From an uncultured Eubacteriales bacterium (lineage in GTDB: Bacteria > Bacillota > Clostridia > Christensenellales > Aristaeellaceae), in assembly GCA_902773895.1 (NCBI GenBank), contig CACYGB010000003.1:1-53048 (forward strand): a stretch of DNA of 53,048 nucleotides, in the 5' to 3' direction. The notes below the pieces were generated by a model. It was not told where the DNA came from. It saw nothing but the letters and a program-made list of their open reading frames with translations, and did not search any database. This document shows positions 9,133 through 15,874 of this stretch, in pieces. A program made the position numbers and the translations under genes. Every line of letters starts with the position of its first letter. Position 1 is the stretch's first letter.

Positions 9133-9190
9133 GCACCTGCGGGCAGGATCTTTCCGCGGCAGAAAAACAATCTGAATACAGAAAAACCTA

Positions 9191-9219
9191 TTGCCTTGCT
9201 GTGTAATTCCGTGTATAAT
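9191..9219 (+). promoter_or_regulatory. Sigma-A promoter of the metNIQ leader
   Basis: TTGCCT (9191-9196) and a perfect TATAAT (9214-9219) are separated by 17 bases. Transcription would begin near 9226, about 26 bases before the leader ORF. Confidence 0.85.
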
Positions 9220-9251
9220 GAACCTGTATTTCAGGGAAAGGAGATGTCACG

Positions 9252-9353
9252 ATGAGCAAGGCGCGTCTGCACAGCATGATGGGCATGCCCATGGCGGATC
9301 GAATGTCCGTCTGTTTCATCATGTCCATTCCCTGCAAGGCACCGCGCGGCTGA
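9252..9353 (+). CDS. Methionine-rich leader peptide of metNIQ (33 aa)
   Basis: This short ORF has an AAAGGAGATG ribosome binding site 7-8 bases before its ATG and ends at TGA 9351-9353. Seven of its 33 codons are Met (residues 1, 9, 10, 12, 14, 18 and 24), against two or three percent in an ordinary protein, with a cluster MMGMPM at 9-14. It lies between a near-consensus promoter and an intrinsic terminator that stands before metN. I do not recognise the peptide as a known protein. Its role is inferred as a translated sensor: ribosomes slowed at Met codons when charged Met-tRNA is scarce would change folding of the nascent RNA. Alternatives are a small functional peptide or chance, but the matching RNA pairings make a leader more likely. 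Confidence 0.78.
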   Translation: MSKARLHSMMGMPMADRMSVCFIMSIPCKAPRG

Positions 9354-9421
9354 TTGTCGGCGCGGCAGCAAGGCCGATTTCCAGGCGGGCATGATGCGGA
9401 TCATTCCCGTCTGTTTTTTTG
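9275..9421 (+). promoter_or_regulatory. Predicted ribosome-mediated transcription attenuator of metNIQ
   Basis: Four segments can form exclusive pairs. Segment 1, CATGATG (9275-9281, Met codons 9-10), pairs with CATCATG (9317-9323). Segment 2, CATCATGTCC (9317-9326), can instead pair over 10 bp (one G-U) with segment 3, GGGCATGATG (9387-9396). Segment 3 (9386-9395) otherwise forms the terminator stem with segment 4 (9400-9409). A ribosome stalled at codons 9-14 would mask segment 1, free segment 2 to capture segment 3, and allow read-through; a ribosome reaching the stop would cover or approach segment 2 and let the terminator form. No SAM-I riboswitch or T-box signature was seen. Confidence 0.72.
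9386..9421 (+). terminator. Attenuator terminator before metN
   Basis: CGGGCATGAT (9386-9395) pairs with ATCATTCCCG (9400-9409) with one C-U mismatch and a GCGG loop, followed by TCTG and eight T residues. It ends 24 bases before the metN start, so it must be bypassed for the operon to be expressed. Confidence 0.8.
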
Positions 9422-9444
9422 TGATCGGAAGAAAGGGTGTCAAC

Positions 9445-10503
9445 GTGGAACAGGCAATGATTTCCCTGAAGCACATCGTCAAGACGTTTTCAGAGCACGG
9501 CAGCGGCGTGCACGCCGTCCGGGACGTATCGCTGGATATTCTGCCCGGCGAAATTTTCGGCATTGTGGGCTTCTCCGGCGCCGGAAAATCCACCCTGGTG
9601 CGCTGCATCAACCTGCTGGAAAGGCCCACCAGCGGCCAGGTGATCGTGGACAATGTGGAATTGACCCGCCTCAGCAGCCGCGCTTTGAATCAGGAGCGGA
9701 AAAAGATCGGCATGATCTTCCAGCAGTTCAATCTGTTTGCCACCCGCACCGTGTACCAGAACGTGGCCTTCCCCCTGCAGCACACCGGCATGAGCCGGGA
9801 GGCCATCCATCAAAAGGTCATGAGCCTGCTGGCGTTTGTGGAACTGTCCGAAAAAGCGGAGGCCTATCCTTCCCAGCTGTCCGGCGGGCAGAAACAGCGG
9901 GTGGCCATCGCCCGGGCCCTGGCCAGCGATCCCAAGATCCTGCTGTGCGACGAAGCCACCTCCGCCCTGGACCCCCAAACCACCACCTCCATCCTGAAGC
10001 TGCTGAAAAAGCTGAACCAGGAACTGGGCATCACCATCGTGATCATCACCCATCAGATGCAGGTCATCAAGGAAATCTGCCAGCGGGTGGCGCTGATGGA
10101 AGCGGGACAGGTGGTGGAGCAGGGCGACGTGTACGACATCTTTGCCCGGCCCCAGCAGCCCATCACCCGGAATTTCGTCAATTCCGCCGGCAACGCGGGG
10201 CAGCTGGAAGAATTGCTGCAGGACGCCCACGTGCTGGACGGCATCGAAGACAGCGCCCGGATCATCAAAATGAAATTCCTGGACAGCAGCGCCGGAAAGG
10301 CCCTGGTCAGCTATGTGTCCCGCACGTACAACGTGGATTTGAGCATCATCCACGGCAATGTGGAAATGATCGACGGCCGTTCCCTGGGGGAACTGGTGGT
10401 GGTCGCCAGCGGCGAAAAGACGCAGCTGGACGCCGCCATCGCCTATGTCAGGCAATGCCGGATCGAAGTGGAGGTGCTGCTGGATGCAGGAAGTGCTGAA
10501 TAA
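9445..10503 (+). CDS. metN: Methionine ABC transporter ATP-binding protein
   Basis: The 352-residue ATPase energises import of methionine by MetI and MetQ. It has Walker A GFSGAGKST (42-50), signature LSGGQ (145-149), Walker B ILLCDE (165-170) and, after about residue 270, the C-terminal NIL domain that in MetN binds methionine and inhibits transport. The GTG start at 9445 is chosen because GAAAGGG lies 7 bases before it; the longer frame would begin inside the terminator hairpin. Its 3' end overlaps metI by 20 bases, which implies translational coupling. It is regulated, by inference, through the Met-rich leader upstream. Confidence 0.94.
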   Translation: MEQAMISLKHIVKTFSEHGSGVHAVRDVSLDILPGEIFGIVGFSGAGKSTLVRCINLLERPTSGQVIVDNVELTRLSSRALNQERKKIGMIFQQFNLFATRTVYQNVAFPLQHTGMSREAIHQKVMSLLAFVELSEKAEAYPSQLSGGQKQRVAIARALASDPKILLCDEATSALDPQTTTSILKLLKKLNQELGITIVIITHQMQVIKEICQRVALMEAGQVVEQGDVYDIFARPQQPITRNFVNSAGNAGQLEELLQDAHVLDGIEDSARIIKMKFLDSSAGKALVSYVSRTYNVDLSIIHGNVEMIDGRSLGELVVVASGEKTQLDAAIAYVRQCRIEVEVLLDAGSAE

Positions 10504-11164
10504 TCTGTTCCCTTATGTGATGAAAAAGCCGGACCAATTGTGGAAAAGCGTGGTAGAAACGCTGCAGATGACCGCCTGGGCCGGGGTGTTCATGTTCGTG
10601 TTCGGGCTCATCCTGGGCGTGCTGCTGACGGTGACGAGGGAAGGCAGCATCCTGGAAAACAAACCCGTTTACCAGGTGCTGGACAAGGTGATCAACATTT
10701 TCCGCTCCATCCCCTTCGTGATCCTGATCGCCCTGCTGATGAACCTGACCAAGGTGATCATGGGCACCCGCATCGGCGTCAAGGGTGTGATCGTGCCGCT
10801 GGTGTTCGGCTCCACGCCGTTCTTTGCCCGGCAGGTGGACGCCGCGCTGGCCGGGGTGGACAAAGGCCTGGTGGAGGCGGCCCAGTCCATGGGTATCGGC
10901 CCGGTGGGCATCATCTTCCGGGTTTACCTGAAAGAGGGAACGGCTGCCATCGCCCGGGGCACCACCATCACCCTGATCAACCTGATCGGCCTGACGGCCA
11001 TGTCCGGATACGTGGGCGCCGGCGGCCTGGGCGATTACGCCATCACCTACGGCTATAACTACAACCGCATGGACATCGTGTGGGCCGCCGTGATCGCCAC
11101 GGTGCTGATCGTGTCCGTGGTACAGGGCGTGGGCACCTGGATCGCCAAGCGCTCCACCCACTGA
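10484..11164 (+). CDS. metI: Methionine ABC transporter permease
   Basis: The 226-residue inner-membrane permease has five hydrophobic segments, the usual MetI size. The conserved region FRSIPFVILI and the EAA-type loop (VEAAQSMGIGPVGIIFRVYLKEG) identify the family. The start at 10484 (MQEVLNNLF) follows a GGAGG inside the end of metN and gives the family length. metQ follows after 95 bases, which include a possible processing region and its own strong ribosome binding site. Confidence 0.94.
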   Translation: MQEVLNNLFPYVMKKPDQLWKSVVETLQMTAWAGVFMFVFGLILGVLLTVTREGSILENKPVYQVLDKVINIFRSIPFVILIALLMNLTKVIMGTRIGVKGVIVPLVFGSTPFFARQVDAALAGVDKGLVEAAQSMGIGPVGIIFRVYLKEGTAAIARGTTITLINLIGLTAMSGYVGAGGLGDYAITYGYNYNRMDIVWAAVIATVLIVSVVQGVGTWIAKRSTH

Positions 11165-11259
11165 AAACGGGAATCCCCGTCGTGCCGGCGAATGCGGCCG
11201 CTTCCCCCGGCGCGCGGATTTCATTCATAAAACGAAACATAAAAAAGGAGGCTCTTCCC

Positions 11260-12075
11260 ATGAAAAAGGTATGGATTTTTGTGCTGGCCCTGGTTCTGGT
11301 TTCCCTGCCCGTGCTCTCCCTGGCCGAGGATGTGACCATCGGCGTCACCGGCGCTTTCTATGAGGATCTGTGGCAGCCGGCCATTGACGCGCTGGCCAAG
11401 GAAGGCATCAACGTGAAGCTGCAGCAGTTCAGCGATTTCTCCCTGCCCAACAACGCCCTGAACAGCGGCGAAATTCAAATGAACGCGTTCCAGCATCACG
11501 CCTACTTCAACAACGACACTTCCAACAACGGCTATAACCTGGCCGTGATCGCCGACACCTTCGTGATCACCATGAACCTGTACTCCGCCAAGTACGAAAC
11601 CATCGAAGCGCTGCAGGCGGACGTGAAGAGCGGCAAAGCACTGAACATCGTGATCCCCAACGACGCCACCAACCAGGGCCGCGCCCTGCTGGTGCTGCAG
11701 GACGCCGGCATCATCGCCCTCAGCGGGGATTATGAAACCACCCCCAACATTGAAAACGTGCAGGCTGTCGAAGGCAGCCAGGTCACGCTGACCCCCGTCA
11801 ACGCCGCCCAGACCTACCAGTTCCTGGAGGACGCCGACGCCGCCATCATCAACGGCAACTATGCCGCCAGCTACGGCGTGGACCCCACCAGCGCCATTTT
11901 CTATGAAAACGTGAACCTGGACGACCAGCGCTTCATCTGCCTCATCGCCGTCAAGGCGGAGGACATCGACAACCCCACCTACAAGCGCATCGCCGAAGTG
12001 TTCTGCTCCGACGTGACGGGCGAAGTGGCCAACACCACCTTCAAGGGCTTCTTCGACCTGGTGTGGGAAAAGTAA
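11260..12075 (+). CDS. metQ: Methionine-binding protein of the NlpA/MetQ family
   Basis: The 271-residue protein captures methionine outside the membrane and hands it to MetNI. After a hydrophobic signal peptide (about 1-20, VLALVLVSLPVLSLA before EDVTIGV) it begins the canonical MetQ fold, with VTGAFYEDLW near the start and the internal YSAKY and VIPNDATNQGRALLVLQ segments. Most MetQ proteins are lipoproteins; this one has no cysteine at the cleavage site and appears to be released by signal peptidase I. An AAAAGGAGG site precedes the ATG at 11260, and upstream in-frame codons lie in metI or the spacer. A terminator follows, so metNIQ forms one unit. Confidence 0.93.
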   Translation: MKKVWIFVLALVLVSLPVLSLAEDVTIGVTGAFYEDLWQPAIDALAKEGINVKLQQFSDFSLPNNALNSGEIQMNAFQHHAYFNNDTSNNGYNLAVIADTFVITMNLYSAKYETIEALQADVKSGKALNIVIPNDATNQGRALLVLQDAGIIALSGDYETTPNIENVQAVEGSQVTLTPVNAAQTYQFLEDADAAIINGNYAASYGVDPTSAIFYENVNLDDQRFICLIAVKAEDIDNPTYKRIAEVFCSDVTGEVANTTFKGFFDLVWEK

Positions 12076-12090
12076 AATCCCCGCAATCTC

Positions 12091-12125
12091 CCGGGAAGGA
12101 CGCGATTCTGTCCTTCCCGGCTTTT
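12091..12125 (+). terminator. Intrinsic terminator after metQ
   Basis: An 11-bp perfect stem CCGGGAAGGAC / GTCCTTCCCGG (12091-12101, 12110-12120) with an 8-base loop is followed by CTTTTC. The next gene starts 32 bases later. Confidence 0.82.
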
Positions 12126-12156
12126 CGCATTTTTTATCAGAAAGGACGCACACAGC

Positions 12157-13521
12157 ATGCTGGACGCATTGAAAGCCATCCTGGGCGACCCGGAGCGGGT
12201 GATCGGCCAGATCGAAGACAAATACCTCACCGACACCCTGGGCCGGCTGAAGGGCGAAGCGGACGCCCTGGTGTTCGCGCTGAGCACAGAGGAAGTTTCC
12301 CGGGTGATGAAATTCGCCTATGAAAACAGTATCCCCGTCACGGCCCGGGGCGCCGGCACCAACCTGGTGGGCTCCACCGTGCCGCAAAAGCGGGGCATCA
12401 TCCTGGACCTGAGCCGGATGAACCGCATCCTGGAGGTGGACGAGGAAACCTTCACCGCCGTCATTGAGCCCGGCGTGGTGCTGCAGGATTTCCAGGCGTA
12501 TGTGGAAAGCATGGGGCTGTTCTATCCCCCGGATCCCGGCGAAAAAACCGCCACCATCGGCGGCAATATCGCCACCAACGCCGGCGGCATGCGGGCCGTC
12601 AAGTACGGCGTCACCCGGGATTATGTGCGCGGCCTGGAGGTGGTGCTGGCCGACGGCACGGTGATCACCTCCGGCTCCAAAAACGTCAAGGACGCCAGCG
12701 GGCTGCAGCTGCGCCAGCTGTTCATCGGGTCGGAAGGCACCCTGGGCGTGATCACCAAGTGCATCCTGCGCCTGGTGCCCAAGCCGGAAGCCAGCCTGTC
12801 CGTGCTGGTGCCCTATGCCGACCTGGACAGCGGCATCAAATCCGTCCACGCGATCATCGCCGCCAACGCCAGCCCCACCGCCATCGAATTCATCGAGCGC
12901 AGCGTGGTGGAGCTGGGCGAGCGCTATACCGGCGTCACCTTCCCCTGCCCGGAAGCCAAGGCCTACATCCTGCTCACCTTCGACGGCGTGCGGGAGCAGG
13001 TGCTGCAAAACGCCCAGCGGGTACGGGCTGTGACGGAAAAAACCGGCGCGCTGGATTACATCGCCCTGACCGATCCCCGGCAGGCCGCGGACATCTGGAA
13101 GGTGCGCGGCTGCTTCGTCAAGGCCGTGGAAGCCGTCAGCGAGCAGGAGCCGGTGGATCTGGTGGTGCCCATCAACCAGACGGCGGCATACATCCATTAC
13201 GTGCATCAGGTGGAGGCGGAAACGGGCATGCAGATGATCGCCTTCGGCCATGCCGGCGACGGCAACGTGCACCTGTGCATCATCCGCGGGGACCGGGATC
13301 AGGAAACCTGGGACCGGGAGCTGAGCGCCGTAATGCATATGCTCTACAAAAAAGCCCACGAGCTGGGCGGCCTGACCTCCGGCGAGCACGGCGTGGGCAT
13401 CGCCAAGCAGCCCTATTTCTTCCGCAACGCCGATCCCGCGCTGCTGGAAACCATGCGGGCCGTGAAAAACGCCCTGGACCCCAAGCGGCTGCTGAACGAC
13501 CATATTTCCTACCTGAAATGA
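12157..13521 (+). CDS. FAD-linked 2-hydroxyacid dehydrogenase (GlcD/D-lactate dehydrogenase family)
   Basis: The 454-residue flavoprotein matches the GlcD family (FAD_binding_4 followed by FAD-oxidase C domains). The FAD-binding half contains PVTARGAGTNLVGSTVP near residue 55-72 and the GGNIATNAGGMRAVKYG segment; the C-terminal half ends with the typical GEHGVG motif and PKRLLND. Family members oxidise D-lactate, glycolate or related 2-hydroxyacids to 2-oxoacids, passing electrons to quinone or an electron-transfer flavoprotein. The next gene, 9 bases downstream, is an aminotransferase, so the pair could turn a 2-hydroxyacid into an amino acid through the 2-oxoacid. The actual substrate is not visible. 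Confidence 0.88.
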   Translation: MLDALKAILGDPERVIGQIEDKYLTDTLGRLKGEADALVFALSTEEVSRVMKFAYENSIPVTARGAGTNLVGSTVPQKRGIILDLSRMNRILEVDEETFTAVIEPGVVLQDFQAYVESMGLFYPPDPGEKTATIGGNIATNAGGMRAVKYGVTRDYVRGLEVVLADGTVITSGSKNVKDASGLQLRQLFIGSEGTLGVITKCILRLVPKPEASLSVLVPYADLDSGIKSVHAIIAANASPTAIEFIERSVVELGERYTGVTFPCPEAKAYILLTFDGVREQVLQNAQRVRAVTEKTGALDYIALTDPRQAADIWKVRGCFVKAVEAVSEQEPVDLVVPINQTAAYIHYVHQVEAETGMQMIAFGHAGDGNVHLCIIRGDRDQETWDRELSAVMHMLYKKAHELGGLTSGEHGVGIAKQPYFFRNADPALLETMRAVKNALDPKRLLNDHISYLK

Positions 13522-13530
13522 GGGAACACC

Positions 13531-14685
13531 ATGAAAAAGCTTTCTTCCCGCACCGCCGGATTCACTGATTCCGTGATCCGGCGCATGACCCGGATCTCGC
13601 TGCAGTACGGTGCCGTCAACCTGTCCCAGGGGTTTCCGGACTTTGATCCGCCCCGGGAATTGCTGGACGTGCTGGGGCAAAAAGATCTGCCGCACCAGTA
13701 CGCCGTCACCTGGGGCGCCCAGAATTTCCGGGAAGCCCTGGCGAAAAAGCAGGCGCATTTCACCGGCCTGCCCATTGACCCCAACAGCCAGATCGTGGTC
13801 ACCTGCGGCTCCACCGAGGCCATGATGGCCGCCATGATGACGGTATGCGATCCCGGCGACAAGGTGATCGTGTTTTCCCCGTTCTACGAAAACTACGGGG
13901 CCGACGCCATTCTGGCCGGGGCCGAGCCCATTTACGTGCCGCTGAACCCGCCGGATTTTGGTTTTGACCTGAATGTGCTGGAAGACGCTTTCCGCCAGCA
14001 GCCCAAGGCGCTAATCCTGTGCAACCCCTCCAATCCCTGCGGCAAAGTATTCACCCGGCAGGAGCTGGAAGCCATCGCCGCCCTGGCCGAAAAATACGAC
14101 GCGTACGTGATCACCGACGAGGTGTACGAGCACATCGTTTACGCGCCCCATGAGCACGTGTATTTTTCCGCGCTGCCCGGCATGTTTGAGCGTACGCTCA
14201 GCTGCTCTTCCCTGTCCAAAACCTATTCCATCACCGGCTGGCGGCTGGGCTACATCATCGCCCCGGCCGGCATCATCGACGTGGCCCGGAAGGTGCACGA
14301 TTTCCTGACGGTGGGCGCCGCGGCGCCGCTGCAGGAAGCCGCGGTGGCCGGGCTGAACATGGGCGACGCCTATTACAAGGCCCTGCAGGACACCTACACC
14401 CGGAAGCGGAACCTGTTCCTGGACGGCCTGGACGCGCTGCGCATCGCCCACACCGTGCCCCAGGGCGCGTATTACATCCTGCTGGACATCAGCGAATACG
14501 GCTACGAAAGCGATCTGCAATTCTGCGAGGATCTGGCCCGGGTGGTGGGCGTAGGCGCCGTGCCCGGCTCCAGCTTCTTCCGGGAGCCGGTGAACCACCT
14601 GATCCGGCTGCATTTCGCCAAACAGGAAAGCACCCTGCTGGAAGCCCTGAACCGGCTGGAAAACATGAAAAAGCTGAAAAAGTAA
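13531..14685 (+). CDS. PLP-dependent aminotransferase, class I (kynurenine/methionine aminotransferase-like)
   Basis: The 384-residue fold-type I enzyme forms an internal aldimine on Lys230 within SSLSKTYSITGWRLGY. Other cofactor contacts are the NPSNPCGKV segment (165-173), TDEVYEH (195-201) and the Arg in the C-terminal IRLHF. The N-terminal NLSQGFPDFDPP is typical of the subgroup including kynurenine, glutamine-K and methionine aminotransferases, which accept sulfur or aromatic 2-oxoacids. It is adjacent to and co-oriented with the GlcD-like gene (9 bases apart, GAGGG before ATG) and ends at a bidirectional terminator. A role in making methionine from its 2-oxo analogue is possible given metNIQ upstream, but unproven. 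Confidence 0.88.
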   Translation: MKKLSSRTAGFTDSVIRRMTRISLQYGAVNLSQGFPDFDPPRELLDVLGQKDLPHQYAVTWGAQNFREALAKKQAHFTGLPIDPNSQIVVTCGSTEAMMAAMMTVCDPGDKVIVFSPFYENYGADAILAGAEPIYVPLNPPDFGFDLNVLEDAFRQQPKALILCNPSNPCGKVFTRQELEAIAALAEKYDAYVITDEVYEHIVYAPHEHVYFSALPGMFERTLSCSSLSKTYSITGWRLGYIIAPAGIIDVARKVHDFLTVGAAAPLQEAAVAGLNMGDAYYKALQDTYTRKRNLFLDGLDALRIAHTVPQGAYYILLDISEYGYESDLQFCEDLARVVGVGAVPGSSFFREPVNHLIRLHFAKQESTLLEALNRLENMKKLKK

Positions 14686-14700
14686 ACAGCCGCGCAAAAA

Positions 14701-14730
14701 ACCGTTCTCCGGAAAGGAGAACGGTTTTTT
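14701..14730 (+). terminator. Bidirectional intrinsic terminator
   Basis: A 10-bp stem ACCGTTCTCC / GGAGAACGGT (14701-14710, 14716-14725) is flanked by A and T runs and serves the convergent aminotransferase and DUF2974 genes. Confidence 0.88.
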
Positions 14731-14743
14731 CCATGTTTTGCTG

Positions 14744-15874
14744 TTATTCCTGCTCCGCCGGCTTTTTCTCTCCCTGTTTTCCGGGCAGGTAGGCAGCCGC
14801 CGCCATGCCGCCGCTTTGCAGCAGCTGGGCCGCCAGGCGGCGCATCTCCCGCTGTTTTTCCCGGGGCAGCTTTTGCACGGCGGACAGGATGGCCTCGGCG
14901 GTTTTCAGCTTTTGCTCGCTCATGGCGTGGAAGGTGTCCTCCCCGGCGGAAGAAAGCACCGAAAAAACGGTGTCCGTCATGGAGCGCCGGGTATCGTCGT
15001 CCATACCGGCCAGCCAGGTATCCAGCACCTGATCCAGAAACACGCTGGTTTCCGACAGTTTGGCCGGAACGAACCGGTTCCGCAGGATCTGCCAGCTGAA
15101 CCCGTCATGCTGCACAATGCCGGAAGCGCTGCTTTTCACCACCCGGTGCGCAGCCTGCGTTTCCAGCAGCATGCCGATCACCGACGTGTCCGGCACAATG
15201 CTGATCACCCGTTCCACGATCCTTTGATACCCCGCGGCGGCCAGAATATCCGGCCGGAAGCCGGGGCCGTCGTTGGAATACACCTGCTGGATCCTGTCCT
15301 GGGTCCGTGGATCGCAGTACGCCGCGGCGTACACCGCGAAATGGCCGCCCTTGGAGTGGCCGCCCACCCGCAGCGGCCCCGGCACCGCCGCGGCAGCCGC
15401 GTTCAGATAATCCACTGCCCGGCGCTGGCCCTCCGTTCTGTCGGCGTAGCTCAGGTCAAAATCCTCTTTCCAGCCCACCAGCGTTCCGTCGGTGCCCCGG
15501 AAGGTCACGAACGCCGTGCCGTCCGCCAGCAGGAAGGTGACCGCCGACACCTGGCAGTCCTTTTCCTTGTCCACCTCGTTGATATACCGGCACACCAGGG
15601 TGCCGCCAAAGCGCGCGCCCCGGACCATCTCCTCCATCAGCAGCGGCGCCTTGCCGGTGTAGCTGGTGCGGCCCATCACTTCCTCCCGGGAATGCAGGGC
15701 AAAATACTGCTCATAGGCGCTGGCCAGCGGCACGCCCGGGCCGTCCGGCGGCACGATGCCGTCAAAATCCGTGTAGGCCAGTTCGCACAGCACCAGGTTA
15801 TCCACTTCATTGAAGGGGTCCGCCTGAAAGGGCACGTCCCCGCGCCACTGCAGGTAATCAAACAGATTGGCCAT
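14744..15874 (-). CDS. DUF2974 (Mbeg1-like) alpha/beta-hydrolase-fold protein
   Basis: The 376-residue protein matches the DUF2974/Mbeg1-like family of lipase-like alpha/beta hydrolases. The nucleophile elbow is GHSKGG (172-177) with Ser174. The strand before it (ADGTAFVTFRGTDGTLVGWKED) is the family-typical entry segment. There is no signal peptide or membrane segment, so it should be cytoplasmic. The last 60 residues are charged and probably helical (QKLKTAEAILSAVQKLPREKQREMRRLAAQ). It starts 17 bases inside the end of the upstream GTPase-NYN gene, so the two are translationally coupled. Substrate unknown; an esterase or lipase activity is a family-level guess. Confidence 0.82.
   Translation of the reverse strand: MANLFDYLQWRGDVPFQADPFNEVDNLVLCELAYTDFDGIVPPDGPGVPLASAYEQYFALHSREEVMGRTSYTGKAPLLMEEMVRGARFGGTLVCRYINEVDKEKDCQVSAVTFLLADGTAFVTFRGTDGTLVGWKEDFDLSYADRTEGQRRAVDYLNAAAAAVPGPLRVGGHSKGGHFAVYAAAYCDPRTQDRIQQVYSNDGPGFRPDILAAAGYQRIVERVISIVPDTSVIGMLLETQAAHRVVKSSASGIVQHDGFSWQILRNRFVPAKLSETSVFLDQVLDTWLAGMDDDTRRSMTDTVFSVLSSAGEDTFHAMSEQKLKTAEAILSAVQKLPREKQREMRRLAAQLLQSGGMAAAAYLPGKQGEKKPAEQE

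Noticed and set aside
9191..9394. A 67-codon frame beginning at 9191, upstream of and overlapping the leader peptide
   Set aside because: It starts inside the promoter, before the expected transcription start, and lacks a ribosome binding site, whereas the 9252 frame has both in the right order.
9220..9445. SAM-I riboswitch or T-box in the metN leader
   Set aside because: I looked for the SAM-I core and the T-box AGGGUGGNACCGCG-like motif and found neither; the leader is instead occupied by an ORF and an attenuator.
11221..13758. An 845-codon open frame on the minus strand across metQ, the GlcD-like gene and the next start
   Set aside because: It is antisense to three convincing genes, its translation is rich in Gly, His, Val and Gln with no domain pattern, and it has no ribosome binding site. 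Long antisense frames are expected in GC-rich sequence.
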